Source: Bog-473 sp963777485
GTDB lineage: Bacteria; Actinomycetota; Acidimicrobiia; Acidimicrobiales; RAAP-2
DNA: 64,000 nt
Assembly: GCA_963777485.1 (NCBI GenBank)
Contig: CAVZQP010000001.1
Span: forward strand, 620,001 to 684,000
Direction of reading: 5' to 3'
Shown here: piece by piece, positions 8,379 to 16,718 of the stretch
Layout: the number at the start of each line of letters is the position of its first letter
Position numbering within the stretch: the first letter of the stretch is position 1
Notes under the pieces: model-generated
Told to the model about the DNA's origin: nothing
The model's input: only the letters and a program-made list of their open reading frames with translations
Databases searched by the model: none
Program-made: the position numbers and the translations under genes

Positions 8379-9026
8379 GTGGCCGATCCCGAGACGAGAC
8401 CCGAGGACGTGGCGGCGGCCCTGGCCGTCCTGGGGTCGGCGACGCTGGGGGAATCCGGTGGGCAGGCCGCGCACCGCAGGCTCCGGCCGGTATGGCCGGG
8501 CGCGTCGATCGCGGCGCCGGCCTATCCCGTCGGGTGCACGCCTGGCGACAACCTCGCCGTCCACGTGGCCGTCACGAAGGCGCCGCGGGGCAGCGTGCTC
8601 GTGGTCGATGTCGGCCAGGTGACCGACCGTGGTTACTGGGGCGAGGTCCTGACCACGGCGGCGGAGGCGGCGGGACTCGCGGGCCTTGTCCTCGACGGTG
8701 GCGTCCGCGACGTGGCTGCGCTCGAGACGCACGGCTTTCCGGTCTTCTCCGCCGGCATTGCGTTGACCGGTGCGACGAAGGACAAGCCGGGGACGGTAGG
8801 CGGGCCTGTGCGTGTCGGCGGGATCGAGGTCTCCGTCGGGGACTGGGTGGTCGGTGACGTCGACGGCGTCACGTTCGTGCCCGTCGATGCTGTCGACGAG
8901 GTCCTGGCGGCGGGGCGGGCGCGAGAGGCCAAGGAAGCGGGGTTCTTCGCCGCGTTGCGCGACGGGCGCACGACCGTGGATTTGCTCGGTCTCGACGCGT
9001 CCCTGGTCTCGGGACCCGAGGACTGA
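8379..9026 (+). CDS. RraA family protein (aldolase/decarboxylase fold)
   Basis: A 215-residue protein of the RraA/4-hydroxy-4-methyl-2-oxoglutarate aldolase family. Members either inhibit RNase E or cleave oxo-acids such as HMG or oxaloacetate with a divalent metal. The motif 'GLVLDGGVRDVAAL' matches the family's DGxxRD active site with both Asp, and 'GDNLAVHVAV' and 'GDWVVGDVDGVTFVP' are also conserved. The length and intact active site favour an aldolase/decarboxylase. It starts at GTG 8379 behind a good Shine-Dalgarno (gaggag near 8370). It stands alone, upstream of the MarR gene. Confidence 0.88.
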   Translation: MADPETRPEDVAAALAVLGSATLGESGGQAAHRRLRPVWPGASIAAPAYPVGCTPGDNLAVHVAVTKAPRGSVLVVDVGQVTDRGYWGEVLTTAAEAAGLAGLVLDGGVRDVAALETHGFPVFSAGIALTGATKDKPGTVGGPVRVGGIEVSVGDWVVGDVDGVTFVPVDAVDEVLAAGRAREAKEAGFFAALRDGRTTVDLLGLDASLVSGPED

Positions 9027-9047
9027 ACCGGAGGGAACAGGGCAGAT

Positions 9048-9079
9048 CATCAGTCTAGCCTTATTAGTCTAAACTGATG
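9048..9079. promoter_or_regulatory. MarR operator and leaderless promoter
   Basis: CATCAGT (9048-9054) and ACTGATG (9073-9079) are exact inverted repeats flanking an AT-rich centre with a TAGTCTA element. A -10 box TAAACT (9070-9075) lies inside the right half and ends 6 bases before the MarR ATG at 9082. Binding here would shut off the MarR-exporter operon, the usual MarR autoregulation. Confidence 0.7.
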
Positions 9080-9081
9080 GT

Positions 9082-9522
9082 ATGGCCCGTGACCCGCTGA
9101 TCGACGACGTCGCCGGCGCGCTGCACGCGAGCGTGCGGTTGCTCGTGCAGCGTCTCCGACAGACCCAGGCGGTCGAGGGCGATCTCACTTCGCCCGAGAC
9201 GTCCGCGCTGGCCCGTTTGGACCGTACCGGCCCGACCACCGCGGCCGAGCTAGCCCGGCTCGAGCGGATCAGCCCCCAGTCGATGGGAGCGACGGTTGCT
9301 GCGCTCGAAGAGCGTGGCCTCGTCGGCCGTGTACCCGACCCTGCCGACGGGCGGCGGTCCATCTTGTCCCTCTCTGCGGACGGACGTGCGCTGCTCCAGC
9401 GCCGGCGCACCGCACGTAGCGAGCATCTGTCCGAGGCCCTCGAGTCGGCGTTCACGCGGGCCGAGGTCAAGCAGTTGCAGGCGGCCGCTCCCCTCATAGA
9501 ACGCCTGGCGCAGAACATTTGA
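9082..9522 (+). CDS. MarR family transcriptional regulator
   Basis: A 146-residue winged helix-turn-helix repressor. The DNA-binding part runs 'TSALARLDRTGPTTAAELARLE' then 'ISPQSMGATVAALEERGLV' (recognition helix), and the wing 'RVPDPADGRRSILSLSADG' has the conserved D-x-R-R. It is followed without a gap by an MFS exporter (TGATG overlap), so it probably controls that pump in response to a small lipophilic ligand. The ATG at 9082 has no Shine-Dalgarno but has a -10 box 6 bases upstream, so translation is likely leaderless. Confidence 0.93.
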   Translation: MARDPLIDDVAGALHASVRLLVQRLRQTQAVEGDLTSPETSALARLDRTGPTTAAELARLERISPQSMGATVAALEERGLVGRVPDPADGRRSILSLSADGRALLQRRRTARSEHLSEALESAFTRAEVKQLQAAAPLIERLAQNI

Positions 9523-11276
9523 TGACGCGGCACGACGTCGACGACCGTTACAAGTGGGTCGCGCTCGCCAACACCACGGCGGCCACCTTCATGGCGGTAC
9601 TCGACGGCTCGATCGTCATCATCGCGTTGCCGGCCATCTTCCGGGGTATCCACCTCAACCCACTGGCGCCCGGGAACATCACGTACCTCTTGTGGATGAT
9701 CATGGGTTACCGCCTCGTGCAGGCCGTGGCCGTGGTCGGTCTCGGCCGACTGGGCGACATGTTCGGCCGCGTCCGGATCTACAACGCGGGGTTCGCCGTC
9801 TTCACGATCGCATCGGTGCTCCTGTCGTTCGACCCGTTCCTCGGCAGCAGGGCCGCCATGTGGCTGATCGGTTGGCGCTTCCTCCAAGCCATTGGTGGGT
9901 CGATGCTCATGGCCAATTCGGCGGCGATCCTCACCGATGCCTTCCCGGAGAACCAACGCGGGTTCGCCCTCGGGATCAACCAGGTGGCCGGCCTGGCCGG
10001 TCAGTTCATCGGCCTGGTGCTCGGCGGCGTGCTGGCGATCTGGGACTGGCGTGCCGTGTTCTGGGTGAACGTCCCCGTCGGCATCTTCGGGACGCTCTGG
10101 GCGTACTACCGGCTGCGCGAGGTGGGGCACCGGTCGCGGGGACGCATGGACTGGTGGGGCAACATCACGTTCGCGGCCGGGCTCGGCTCGCTGCTCGTCG
10201 CCATCACGATCGGGATCCAGCCGTACCACGGGCAGACGATGGGCTGGACCAAACCAGAAGTCCTGGTGCTGATGTTCGGTGGTTTGGCCCTGCTCGTCGC
10301 GTTCGTGTTGATAGAGAGGAAAGTGCGAGATCCGATGTTCAACCTGGCGCTGTTCCGCATCCGCGCGTTCAGCGCAGGCAACGTCGCCAGTTTCGCCGCC
10401 CGTTTGGGCCAGGGCGGGCTGCAGTTCATGCTCGTCATCTGGCTGCAGGGGATCTGGCTGCCGCTCCACGGCTACGACTACAGCTCCACTCCTCTGTGGG
10501 CCGGCATCTTCCTCTTGCCACTCACGGCCGGGTTCCTCATATCGGGTCCTCTGTGCGGGTACCTGTCGGATCGTTACGGCGCCCGGGGCTTCGCCACGAC
10601 GGGGATGTTCGTCTACGGCGCCAGTTTCATCGGCCTCATGCTGCTCCCGGTCGACTTCGGCTATCCCGAGTTCGCGACCCTGATTGCGATCAACGGCATC
10701 GGCATCGGCATGTTCAGCGCTCCGAACACCGCGTCCATCATGAGCAGCGTGCCGGCGGACCAACGGGGCGCGGCGTCGGGCATGCGGGCGACCTTCCAGA
10801 ACTCGGGTACGGCGCTGTCCATCGGGGTGTTCTTCTCGCTGATGATCACCGGGCTGGCCGGCACCCTGCCGACGACCCTCAGCAAGGGGCTGGAGCGACA
10901 GGGCGTCGCGCACTCCGTCGCCCACCACATCGCGTCCCTGCCCCCGGTGTCGTCGCTCTTCGCGTCCGTGCTCGGGATCAACCCGCTGCACCAGCTCCTG
11001 TCGATGGGCGGTGAGCTGGGCAAACTCCCCGCAGAGGCGCAGCGGATCCTTACCGGCAAGATGTACTTCCCCGACCTGATCTCGGCGCCGTTCCACCATG
11101 GCCTCACAATCGTGTTCCTGGTCTCGGCGGGCCTGGCGTTCATCGCCGCGTTTGCGTCGCTGGCCCGGGGGCCGCGTTCGACCAACGCCTCGGGCACCTT
11201 GGCGACGGGCGATGGGAAGGGCGAAGCACACACCGAAGCCGACCTCGTGGGCGTCGTCCCGGGGAGCGAACGTTAG
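9522..11276 (+). CDS. MFS transporter, DHA2 (EmrB/QacA) type
   Basis: A 584-residue proton-driven drug or metabolite exporter in the inner membrane, with about 14 predicted membrane helices. Early 'TFMAVLDGSIVIIALPAI' is the classic D-containing helix 1 motif of the DHA2 family, 'GLGRLGDMFGRVRIYNAG' is MFS motif A, and 'GGSMLMANSAAILTDAFP' is the antiporter-type motif. The C-terminus is a polar tail of ~40 residues. Start ATG 9522 overlaps the MarR stop; TTG 9519 is the alternative. Its place behind MarR implies induction by its own substrate, which is unknown. Confidence 0.93.
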   Translation: MTRHDVDDRYKWVALANTTAATFMAVLDGSIVIIALPAIFRGIHLNPLAPGNITYLLWMIMGYRLVQAVAVVGLGRLGDMFGRVRIYNAGFAVFTIASVLLSFDPFLGSRAAMWLIGWRFLQAIGGSMLMANSAAILTDAFPENQRGFALGINQVAGLAGQFIGLVLGGVLAIWDWRAVFWVNVPVGIFGTLWAYYRLREVGHRSRGRMDWWGNITFAAGLGSLLVAITIGIQPYHGQTMGWTKPEVLVLMFGGLALLVAFVLIERKVRDPMFNLALFRIRAFSAGNVASFAARLGQGGLQFMLVIWLQGIWLPLHGYDYSSTPLWAGIFLLPLTAGFLISGPLCGYLSDRYGARGFATTGMFVYGASFIGLMLLPVDFGYPEFATLIAINGIGIGMFSAPNTASIMSSVPADQRGAASGMRATFQNSGTALSIGVFFSLMITGLAGTLPTTLSKGLERQGVAHSVAHHIASLPPVSSLFASVLGINPLHQLLSMGGELGKLPAEAQRILTGKMYFPDLISAPFHHGLTIVFLVSAGLAFIAAFASLARGPRSTNASGTLATGDGKGEAHTEADLVGVVPGSER

Positions 11277-11331
11277 GACCCAGCTCGCGGCCCCATGTGA
11301 TGCGGCCCGGCCGCCGGGACGGGTCCGGTGG

Positions 11332-11337
11332 CACAAT
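11332..11337 (+). promoter_or_regulatory. Probable -10 box of a leaderless promoter (SRPBCC gene)
   Basis: CACAAT ends 6 bases before ATG 11344. This is a weaker match than the TANNNT boxes elsewhere. Confidence 0.35.
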
Positions 11338-11343
11338 GCGGTC

Positions 11344-11841
11344 ATGAGCGAAGAGACCAAGGACGACAAGGCCGAGCGCATCGAGATCCGGCGCTTCATC
11401 CCGGCCGAGGCCTCGCGCATCTTCTCGGTAGTGCGTGACCCCGAGGGGCACGTGACCATCGACAGCACGGGCATGCTGCAGAGCTCGACTGGGGAGCCGG
11501 CTTCGAAGGTGGGCGACGAGTTCGTGATCCACATGGACCGTGAGTCGCTCAACGACTACCCGATGGGCAAGTACGACGTCACGGTCCATATCAGCCGCTA
11601 CGAGCAGGACCACGCGATCGCGTGGACGATCCTCGGGCAGATCAAGCCGCAGATCGGCCACGTGTACGGCTACGAGCTCGAGCCGGCCGAGGGCGGCACG
11701 ATGGTGACGTCGTACTACGACTGGTCGGACATCGCCCCGGAGTGGAAGCAGGCGGACATCTTCCCTGTGATCTCGGAGACGGCGGTGCGGGCGACGCTCG
11801 GGATCCTGGAACGGACGCTGGCGCGGTCGACGGCCTGGTAA
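11344..11841 (+). CDS. SRPBCC family protein
   Basis: A 165-residue START/polyketide-cyclase-like fold protein. After a charged N-terminus comes 'IEIRRFIPAEASRIFSVVRDPEGHVTID', the standard opening strand and helix of the family, and it ends with the long C-terminal helix 'SETAVRATLGILERTLA'. These proteins bind hydrophobic ligands; some are cyclases or hydroxylase partners. No catalytic residue can be named. It is separate from the MFS operon (67 bp gap with its own -10-like box). Confidence 0.85.
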   Translation: MSEETKDDKAERIEIRRFIPAEASRIFSVVRDPEGHVTIDSTGMLQSSTGEPASKVGDEFVIHMDRESLNDYPMGKYDVTVHISRYEQDHAIAWTILGQIKPQIGHVYGYELEPAEGGTMVTSYYDWSDIAPEWKQADIFPVISETAVRATLGILERTLARSTAW

Positions 11842-11877
11842 CAGTCGTGCCAGCCCGCGGGGGTAGCGCTGAGCGGC

Positions 11878-12423
11878 TCAGGCCTGCTCGTCGCAGTCGG
11901 CGCAACGGCCCAACATGGCGAAGTGGTGCGGGTCGATGGTGAACCCGAATTCGTTCGCGGCATCCCGAGCCAAACCCGAGAACATCGATTGAGGGACCTC
12001 GATGAGCGTGCCGCACTCCTCGCAGACGAAGTGGCCGTGGACCCTCCCCGCCAGGTGGTACGTCGCCGGGCCGTGCCCGAAGTGGGAGTGGACCACGACA
12101 CCGATACGTTCGAGCTCTTCGAGATTGCGATAGATCGTCGACAGGTGGATGTCGGGAGCCTCCGCCTGCACCTCCGCGGTCAGCTCCTCGGCAGTGCGAT
12201 GGCCGGGTGAGCTGAAGAGAATTCGGAGGATGATCCTCCTCGAGGAGGTGACGCGACCGCCGTGCTGGCGCACGATCTCGAGCGCGTCCTCGATTGTGCT
12301 CGCATCGGCCGATGGCGCCGGTTCGGTCGGGCCTCGCCGACTCACGGATTTCGATGGTATCGGCCGTGGTCGCGGTGCCCTCGACACTGCCGCCGAAAGC
12401 CCCGGTTCAGAGAAGGGTTTCAC
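11878..12423 (-). CDS. nur: Fur family metalloregulator, probably Nur (nickel)
   Basis: A 181-residue Fur-superfamily repressor. The HTH is 'RVTSSRRIILRILFSSPGHRTAEEL' followed by 'DIHLSTIYRNLEELERIGVV'. The metal region has 'HLAGRVHGHFVCEECG' with the His cluster and first Cys pair, and the C-terminus has CADC, the second pair of a structural zinc site. It is divergent from a NiCoT permease, and the shared 52-bp intergenic region has TTGCGA-N5-TCGCAT, close to the Nur box described in Streptomyces (TTGCaa-N5-ttGCAA). Nickel is therefore more likely than iron or zinc. The GTG start gives a 40-residue disordered tail before the HTH; a start further in is possible. Confidence 0.85.
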   Translation of the reverse strand: MKPFSEPGLSAAVSRAPRPRPIPSKSVSRRGPTEPAPSADASTIEDALEIVRQHGGRVTSSRRIILRILFSSPGHRTAEELTAEVQAEAPDIHLSTIYRNLEELERIGVVVHSHFGHGPATYHLAGRVHGHFVCEECGTLIEVPQSMFSGLARDAANEFGFTIDPHHFAMLGRCADCDEQA

Positions 12424-12431
12424 GGCCGGAT

Positions 12432-12437
12432 AGCTTA
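12432..12437 (-). promoter_or_regulatory. -10 box of the Fur/Nur gene
   Basis: TAAGCT reads leftward and ends 8 bases before GTG 12423. It abuts the inverted repeat at 12439-12453, so the regulator would block its own transcription. Confidence 0.5.
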
Positions 12438-12438
12438 T

Positions 12439-12453
12439 TGCGAATTAGTCGCA
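12439..12453. promoter_or_regulatory. Nur-box-like operator between nur and the NiCoT gene
   Basis: TGCGA-attag-TCGCA is a perfect inverted repeat with a 5-base spacer, matching the arrangement of the Streptomyces Nur box. It lies between the two divergent -10 boxes, so one bound dimer could repress both genes when nickel is plentiful. Confidence 0.72.
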
Positions 12454-12461
12454 TTAGTGTC

Positions 12462-12467
12462 TAGAGT
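12462..12467 (+). promoter_or_regulatory. -10 box of the NiCoT gene
   Basis: TAGAGT ends 8 bases before GTG 12476, giving a leaderless transcript. The operator covers the spacer and -35 side. Confidence 0.5.
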
Positions 12468-12475
12468 GGCGAACC

Positions 12476-13591
12476 GTGGTCGCGGTCTCCACGACATTGC
12501 CGGTCCCCAAGACAGCCCGTCGACGGCTGACGCGCACCGAACGCGTCCGGCTCTTATGGATGGGGGCGGTCGTCTTGGCGCTCAACACGATCGGCTGGCT
12601 GCTCTTGGCAGTCGCGCTCGGCGGTCACTTGCACGCCTCTCAGTCCAAGGCCTTCGGGTTTGGCACCGGCGTGCTGGCCTACACCCTCGGAATGCGTCAC
12701 GCGTTCGACGCGGACCACATCGCCGCGATCGACAACACGACGCGCAAGCTGGTCGGCGAGGGCAAGCGACCGCTCGGGGTCGGTTTCTCGTTCTCACTCG
12801 GCCACTCCACGGTGGTGTTGGTCCTTGCGCTGGCTTTGAACTTCGGGATCCGTGCGCTGAACCTCCAGGTGAGTCAATCCTCGTCAGGTCTCCATGCCAC
12901 GACGGACATCATCGGCACGTCGATATCGAGCGCGTTCTTGTTCCTGATCGCGCTGATCAACCTCGGCGTACTGGTCTCGATCTTCCGTCTGTATCGGCAA
13001 GCGGGCTCGGGCCGCTACGACGCGGCGGAATTGGATCGCCAGCTCGCCAGTCGCGGCCTCATGAACCGCGTGCTCGGCGGCTACTCCCAACGCATCGACT
13101 CCTCGTGGAAGATGTACCCCGTCGGCATCCTCTTCGGCCTCGGGTTCGACACCGCGACGGAGATCGCATTGCTCGTCCTCGCCGGCGCGGCCGTCGTGGG
13201 AGGTCTGTCGATTTGGGCCATTGTGTCGCTGCCGATCCTCTTCGCAGCAGGCATGTGCCTCTTCGATACGCTCGACGGATGCTTCATGAACTTTGCCTAC
13301 GACTGGGCGTTCGCCAACCCCGTGCGGAAGATCTTCTACAACCTCACGATCACCGGGCTCTCGGTTGCCGTCGCGCTGCTCATCGGCACGGTTGAGATTC
13401 TGGGGTTGATCGGCAAGGAGGCGAACCTCAACTCGCCGTTCTGGAGTTTCGTCAGCCGGTTCAACATCAACACCGCCGGGTTCTTCATCGTCGGCTTGTT
13501 CATCGTGACCTGGGTGGCGGCCTGGGCGTACTGGCGGTTGGCGCGGGTCGAGGAGCGGGTATCGCTGGCAACGACCGACGAAGTGCCGTGA
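12476..13591 (+). CDS. NiCoT family nickel/cobalt permease
   Basis: A 371-residue inner-membrane permease importing Ni2+ and/or Co2+. The signature of helix II, H-x4-D-H, is present as 'RHAFDADHIAAIDN', and the second family motif appears as 'LGFDTATEIALL'. About eight membrane helices can be picked out, with a charged cytoplasmic loop in the middle (RQAGSGRYDAAELDRQL). Translation probably begins at GTG 12476 on a leaderless mRNA. Divergence from a Fur-type regulator with a Nur-box-like site argues for nickel uptake. No nickel enzyme such as urease or hydrogenase lies in this window, so the consumer is elsewhere. Confidence 0.93.
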   Translation: MVAVSTTLPVPKTARRRLTRTERVRLLWMGAVVLALNTIGWLLLAVALGGHLHASQSKAFGFGTGVLAYTLGMRHAFDADHIAAIDNTTRKLVGEGKRPLGVGFSFSLGHSTVVLVLALALNFGIRALNLQVSQSSSGLHATTDIIGTSISSAFLFLIALINLGVLVSIFRLYRQAGSGRYDAAELDRQLASRGLMNRVLGGYSQRIDSSWKMYPVGILFGLGFDTATEIALLVLAGAAVVGGLSIWAIVSLPILFAAGMCLFDTLDGCFMNFAYDWAFANPVRKIFYNLTITGLSVAVALLIGTVEILGLIGKEANLNSPFWSFVSRFNINTAGFFIVGLFIVTWVAAWAYWRLARVEERVSLATTDEVP

Positions 13592-13612
13592 CCCGGTCGA
13601 CTGGTGGCGCCG

Positions 13613-16597
13613 TCAGAGCGCCTGAATCGCCGATATCCCCACGATCGGCGCGTTCAACGGGGCACCTCCGGCCGACCCGTAGAACCCGGCGTCCCCGAAG
13701 TTGAAAACGCCACCGTCCCGTCCGACCATCCAATAGCCCATGCCGTCAGCCGTCCGGTCCATGCCCACGATCGGCGCGCTCAAGGGCGTTCCACCCATGG
13801 AGCCGAAATATCCGACGTCGCCGAAGCTGAACATGCCGCCGTCCGAGGCGACGAGCCAGTAGCCGCCCCCGTCGGGAGCTGCCGTCATCGCGACGATGGG
13901 CTTCTGGAGCGGCAGTCCGCCGGTGGACCCGAAGAAGCCCGCGTCGCCATAGGCGAAGATGCCGCCGTCTGAAGCCACGAGCCAGTACCCGCCGCCGTCA
14001 ATCGTCGATGCCATCCCCACGATCGGCCTGTTCAGGTGCATGCCGCCGGTCGAGCCGAAGAAGCCGGCGTCGCCGTAGGCGAAAATTCCACCGTCCGACG
14101 CGACCAGCCAATAGCCCGCGCCGTCGGGTGTTGGTGTCATGCCCACGATCGGTGCATTCAGTGGTGCTCCTCCTGTCGACCCGTAGAACACCGCATCGCC
14201 GAAGGCGAAGATGCCGCCGTCCGAGGCCAACAGCCAGTAGCCGGCGGCATCGGGTGTCGCCGCCATCCCGATGATCGGTGCGTTGAGGTGCAGGCCGCCC
14301 GTCGAGCCGTAGAACTGAGCGCCGCCGTAGCTGAAGATCCCGCCGTCGCTGGCGACTTCCCAGTAGCCGGGTCCGCTGAGGGGTTTGATTGCGATGGTGA
14401 GCAGTGCTTGGCTCGGGAGCTGGTTGGAGTCCGTGACGGTAAAGGTCACGGGGTATTCGCCGGAGATGGTGGGAATGCCGGTGATGGTGCCATCCGGATC
14501 GAGGTGGAGCCCGGGCGGGAGGGTCCCTGCACCGACGGACCATGAGTACGGCAGCAGGCCGCCAGCGGCGGCGAGCGAACTCTGGTACGGGACGCCGATC
14601 GTGCCGACCGTGAGGTTCGACGTGGTCACGTCGGGAGGGGCGGACAATGTCTCGATGGTTCCTCCGAAGTCGACGTTGTTGCCGACGGCTTCGCAGTTGA
14701 CCGGGCTGGAGCACGAGATGCCGTAGAGGTGGCCGACTCCCGACGGCGCTTGCGTTGAGGTCCAGGTCGATCCGGCGTCGGTCGTCGTGACGATGCTCGT
14801 GCCGCCGACAGCGGTGCAAGCGGCGGTGCTGATGCAGCTGATGCCCGAGAGTGACGTGGCACCGGCCGGGGAGCCGAGGTCGAACCAGTGCGCGCCGCTG
14901 TCCGTTGTGCCGATGACGTGCGCGCCCGCGGCCAGGCAGGTCGTGTCGCTCGGGCATGCAATGGCGTCGAGTGCGCCCGTGTACCCGCTCGGGACTGATT
15001 GCGGTATCCAGGTTTGGCCGCCGTTCGTTGTCGCAAGTATCGAAGCGCCGGGGCCGGGAGATGCCGAACCGACAGCGGTGCAGTGCATCGTGTCGGCGCA
15101 GGCGATGGCGGTGAAGTCGTTCACCGTGGAAGGTGCGTCCTCAACTGTCCACGAGGCGCCGCCATTCGTCGTTCCGATGATGCTCGGTGAAGTCGGACCC
15201 GATGCAGAGTTGCTTACTGCCTGACAGTCGGACGGACTGGCACATGACACCGACGTGAGGAGGCCAACCCCGGTCGGGATTGGTTCTGTGGACCAGTTGG
15301 ATCCTCCGTTGGTCGTTCCGATCAATTCGGGACTTCCGAAGATGCCGAACCCAACAGCCATGCAAACGGCGGTCGTGGCGCAGGAGATCCCGTTCAGCGC
15401 ACTGACTTGAGACGGAATGCTCTGGGGGGTCCAGGCATAGCCGGCGTTCGAGGAGAACAACACGGTGTGGATACCGGCAGCGAAGCAGATCGCAGTCGCC
15501 GGGCACGATGCAGACAGAAGGCGGCTTGTGCCTGCCGGCGGAGTCTCACTCGTCCATGTAAGACCGCCCGAGTTCGTGCTCATGACGGTGGAGCCGGCCC
15601 CGGTGTTACCGCTGTCACCGACAGCAACACAGTCATAGAGGCTTGAACATGAGATGCCGGTCACGTCGACGGCATTGGAGGGGGAACTCTGCGATGTCCA
15701 CGTAGCTCCGTCATTGTTCGTCTGAATGACATACGTCGTGGCGCTGTCGGTGGACCCGACCGCGATGCATGTTGCTGTATTTGGACATTCGACTGCCGCC
15801 AGTTTCGATCCGGTCGGAATAGATGCTGTCGCCGCCCAGTCATTGAAGTCATTGGTGCTGAAGCTCGTCGTGTTTCCATCGGTCGCTAGTCCCACTGCTA
15901 CGCAATTGAGAGACGCAGCACAAGAGACAGCACTTAGGAACAATGCAGACGGCTCAGAAGTGACAGTGCTCCAAGTGGAGCCGGCATTTTGGGTACCAAT
16001 GACCGCCGATACAGAGTCAACTACACCAACCGCGACGCATGTGTGCGAATCAGGACAAGAAACGCTCGATAGGGAGTTCAAGTTCATTGGAGGCGGCTGA
16101 GTTGTCCACGTCGCCCCATTAAGCGTTCCCACGATCCCTAAGCCTCCGACTGCGGTGCACTGATCGTTCGTGAAACACGAGATCGAATGCGCGGAATACG
16201 AGGAGTCTTGAACGACCCACGTCGAACCGCCATTGGTCGACTTCAAGATTCCGGTGCCTCCGCCGGCGTAACAGACCGTTGCCGAAGGACAGGAGACAGT
16301 CGCAAGGGCCGTGACGCCTGCGGGGACCGTTCCCGCTGACCACGTCGAGCCTCCGTTGTTTGAAACGAGGATCGAGGCGAAATTGCCATCGTCGTCGCCG
16401 ACAGCGACACAAGTCGCGGTTCCTGCGGCACAGGACACAGCGCGAACATTCGGCAGGGGCGAATACGACGCTGTGGTATTCCACGACGGAGTCGTCGCAG
16501 AGGCCGCCGGCGTTCCTTCGGTCGTTAGAAGCCCGACTAGGCCCAGGGTCGTGACGGTCGAGAGCGCGGCACCGACAATTCCCTTGACCGTGGGCAC
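13613..16597 (-). CDS. Secreted repeat protein: 14 Cys-pair repeats, Ig-like domain, 6 GYW repeats
   Basis: Function unknown; a 994-residue secreted protein related to the one at 977-2908. Signal peptide 1-34 ends ...TPAASA. Residues ~45-650 carry fourteen repeats with the core 'LxxxSCxxxxxCxAVG', interleaved with 'STNGGSTW'-type Asp-box/BNR-like turns, as in Ycf48-like and sialidase-like propellers. Residues ~655-740 form a putative Ig-like domain ('LPPGLHLDPDGTITGIP', typical of He-PIG domains). Residues 743-994 are six 42-residue GYW repeats. I chose GTG 16597 because GGAGG lies 8 bases upstream; GTG 16612 is possible. Codon use in the 5' half (about 15,500-16,400) looks richer in A and T than the neighbours. 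Fourteen repeats would fit two seven-bladed propellers, which is inference. Confidence 0.85.
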   Translation of the reverse strand: MPTVKGIVGAALSTVTTLGLVGLLTTEGTPAASATTPSWNTTASYSPLPNVRAVSCAAGTATCVAVGDDDGNFASILVSNNGGSTWSAGTVPAGVTALATVSCPSATVCYAGGGTGILKSTNGGSTWVVQDSSYSAHSISCFTNDQCTAVGGLGIVGTLNGATWTTQPPPMNLNSLSSVSCPDSHTCVAVGVVDSVSAVIGTQNAGSTWSTVTSEPSALFLSAVSCAASLNCVAVGLATDGNTTSFSTNDFNDWAATASIPTGSKLAAVECPNTATCIAVGSTDSATTYVIQTNNDGATWTSQSSPSNAVDVTGISCSSLYDCVAVGDSGNTGAGSTVMSTNSGGLTWTSETPPAGTSRLLSASCPATAICFAAGIHTVLFSSNAGYAWTPQSIPSQVSALNGISCATTAVCMAVGFGIFGSPELIGTTNGGSNWSTEPIPTGVGLLTSVSCASPSDCQAVSNSASGPTSPSIIGTTNGGASWTVEDAPSTVNDFTAIACADTMHCTAVGSASPGPGASILATTNGGQTWIPQSVPSGYTGALDAIACPSDTTCLAAGAHVIGTTDSGAHWFDLGSPAGATSLSGISCISTAACTAVGGTSIVTTTDAGSTWTSTQAPSGVGHLYGISCSSPVNCEAVGNNVDFGGTIETLSAPPDVTTSNLTVGTIGVPYQSSLAAAGGLLPYSWSVGAGTLPPGLHLDPDGTITGIPTISGEYPVTFTVTDSNQLPSQALLTIAIKPLSGPGYWEVASDGGIFSYGGAQFYGSTGGLHLNAPIIGMAATPDAAGYWLLASDGGIFAFGDAVFYGSTGGAPLNAPIVGMTPTPDGAGYWLVASDGGIFAYGDAGFFGSTGGMHLNRPIVGMASTIDGGGYWLVASDGGIFAYGDAGFFGSTGGLPLQKPIVAMTAAPDGGGYWLVASDGGMFSFGDVGYFGSMGGTPLSAPIVGMDRTADGMGYWMVGRDGGVFNFGDAGFYGSAGGAPLNAPIVGISAIQAL
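13616..14371 (-). repeat. Six tandem 126-bp repeats
   Basis: Six complete in-register units code for the 42-residue GYW repeats at the C-terminus of the surrounding gene. Units are more diverged from each other than those at 980-1720 (for example GGAPLNAPIVGM against GGLPLQKPIVAM), so this array is older or less homogenised. Confidence 0.9.
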
Positions 16598-16718
16598 GGC
16601 CACCACCTCCACCCGGAGACCACTCCGAACGACTCGGCGATCGTATCCCTCGACTTGGCTTGAGCCGCGAGCTAAGGGACCAAGAAGGGAATGGTCGCTG
16701 TCAGATCAGAGCCGGGCT

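Noticed and set aside
9069..11552. An 827-codon open frame on the minus strand opposite the MarR and MFS genes
   Set aside because: Its product is Arg/His/Asp-rich without any motif, while the plus strand encodes two clear families. It is an antisense shadow of GC-rich coding DNA.
11842..11877. Search for a terminator between the convergent SRPBCC and Nur genes
   Set aside because: No stem-loop with a T run is visible.
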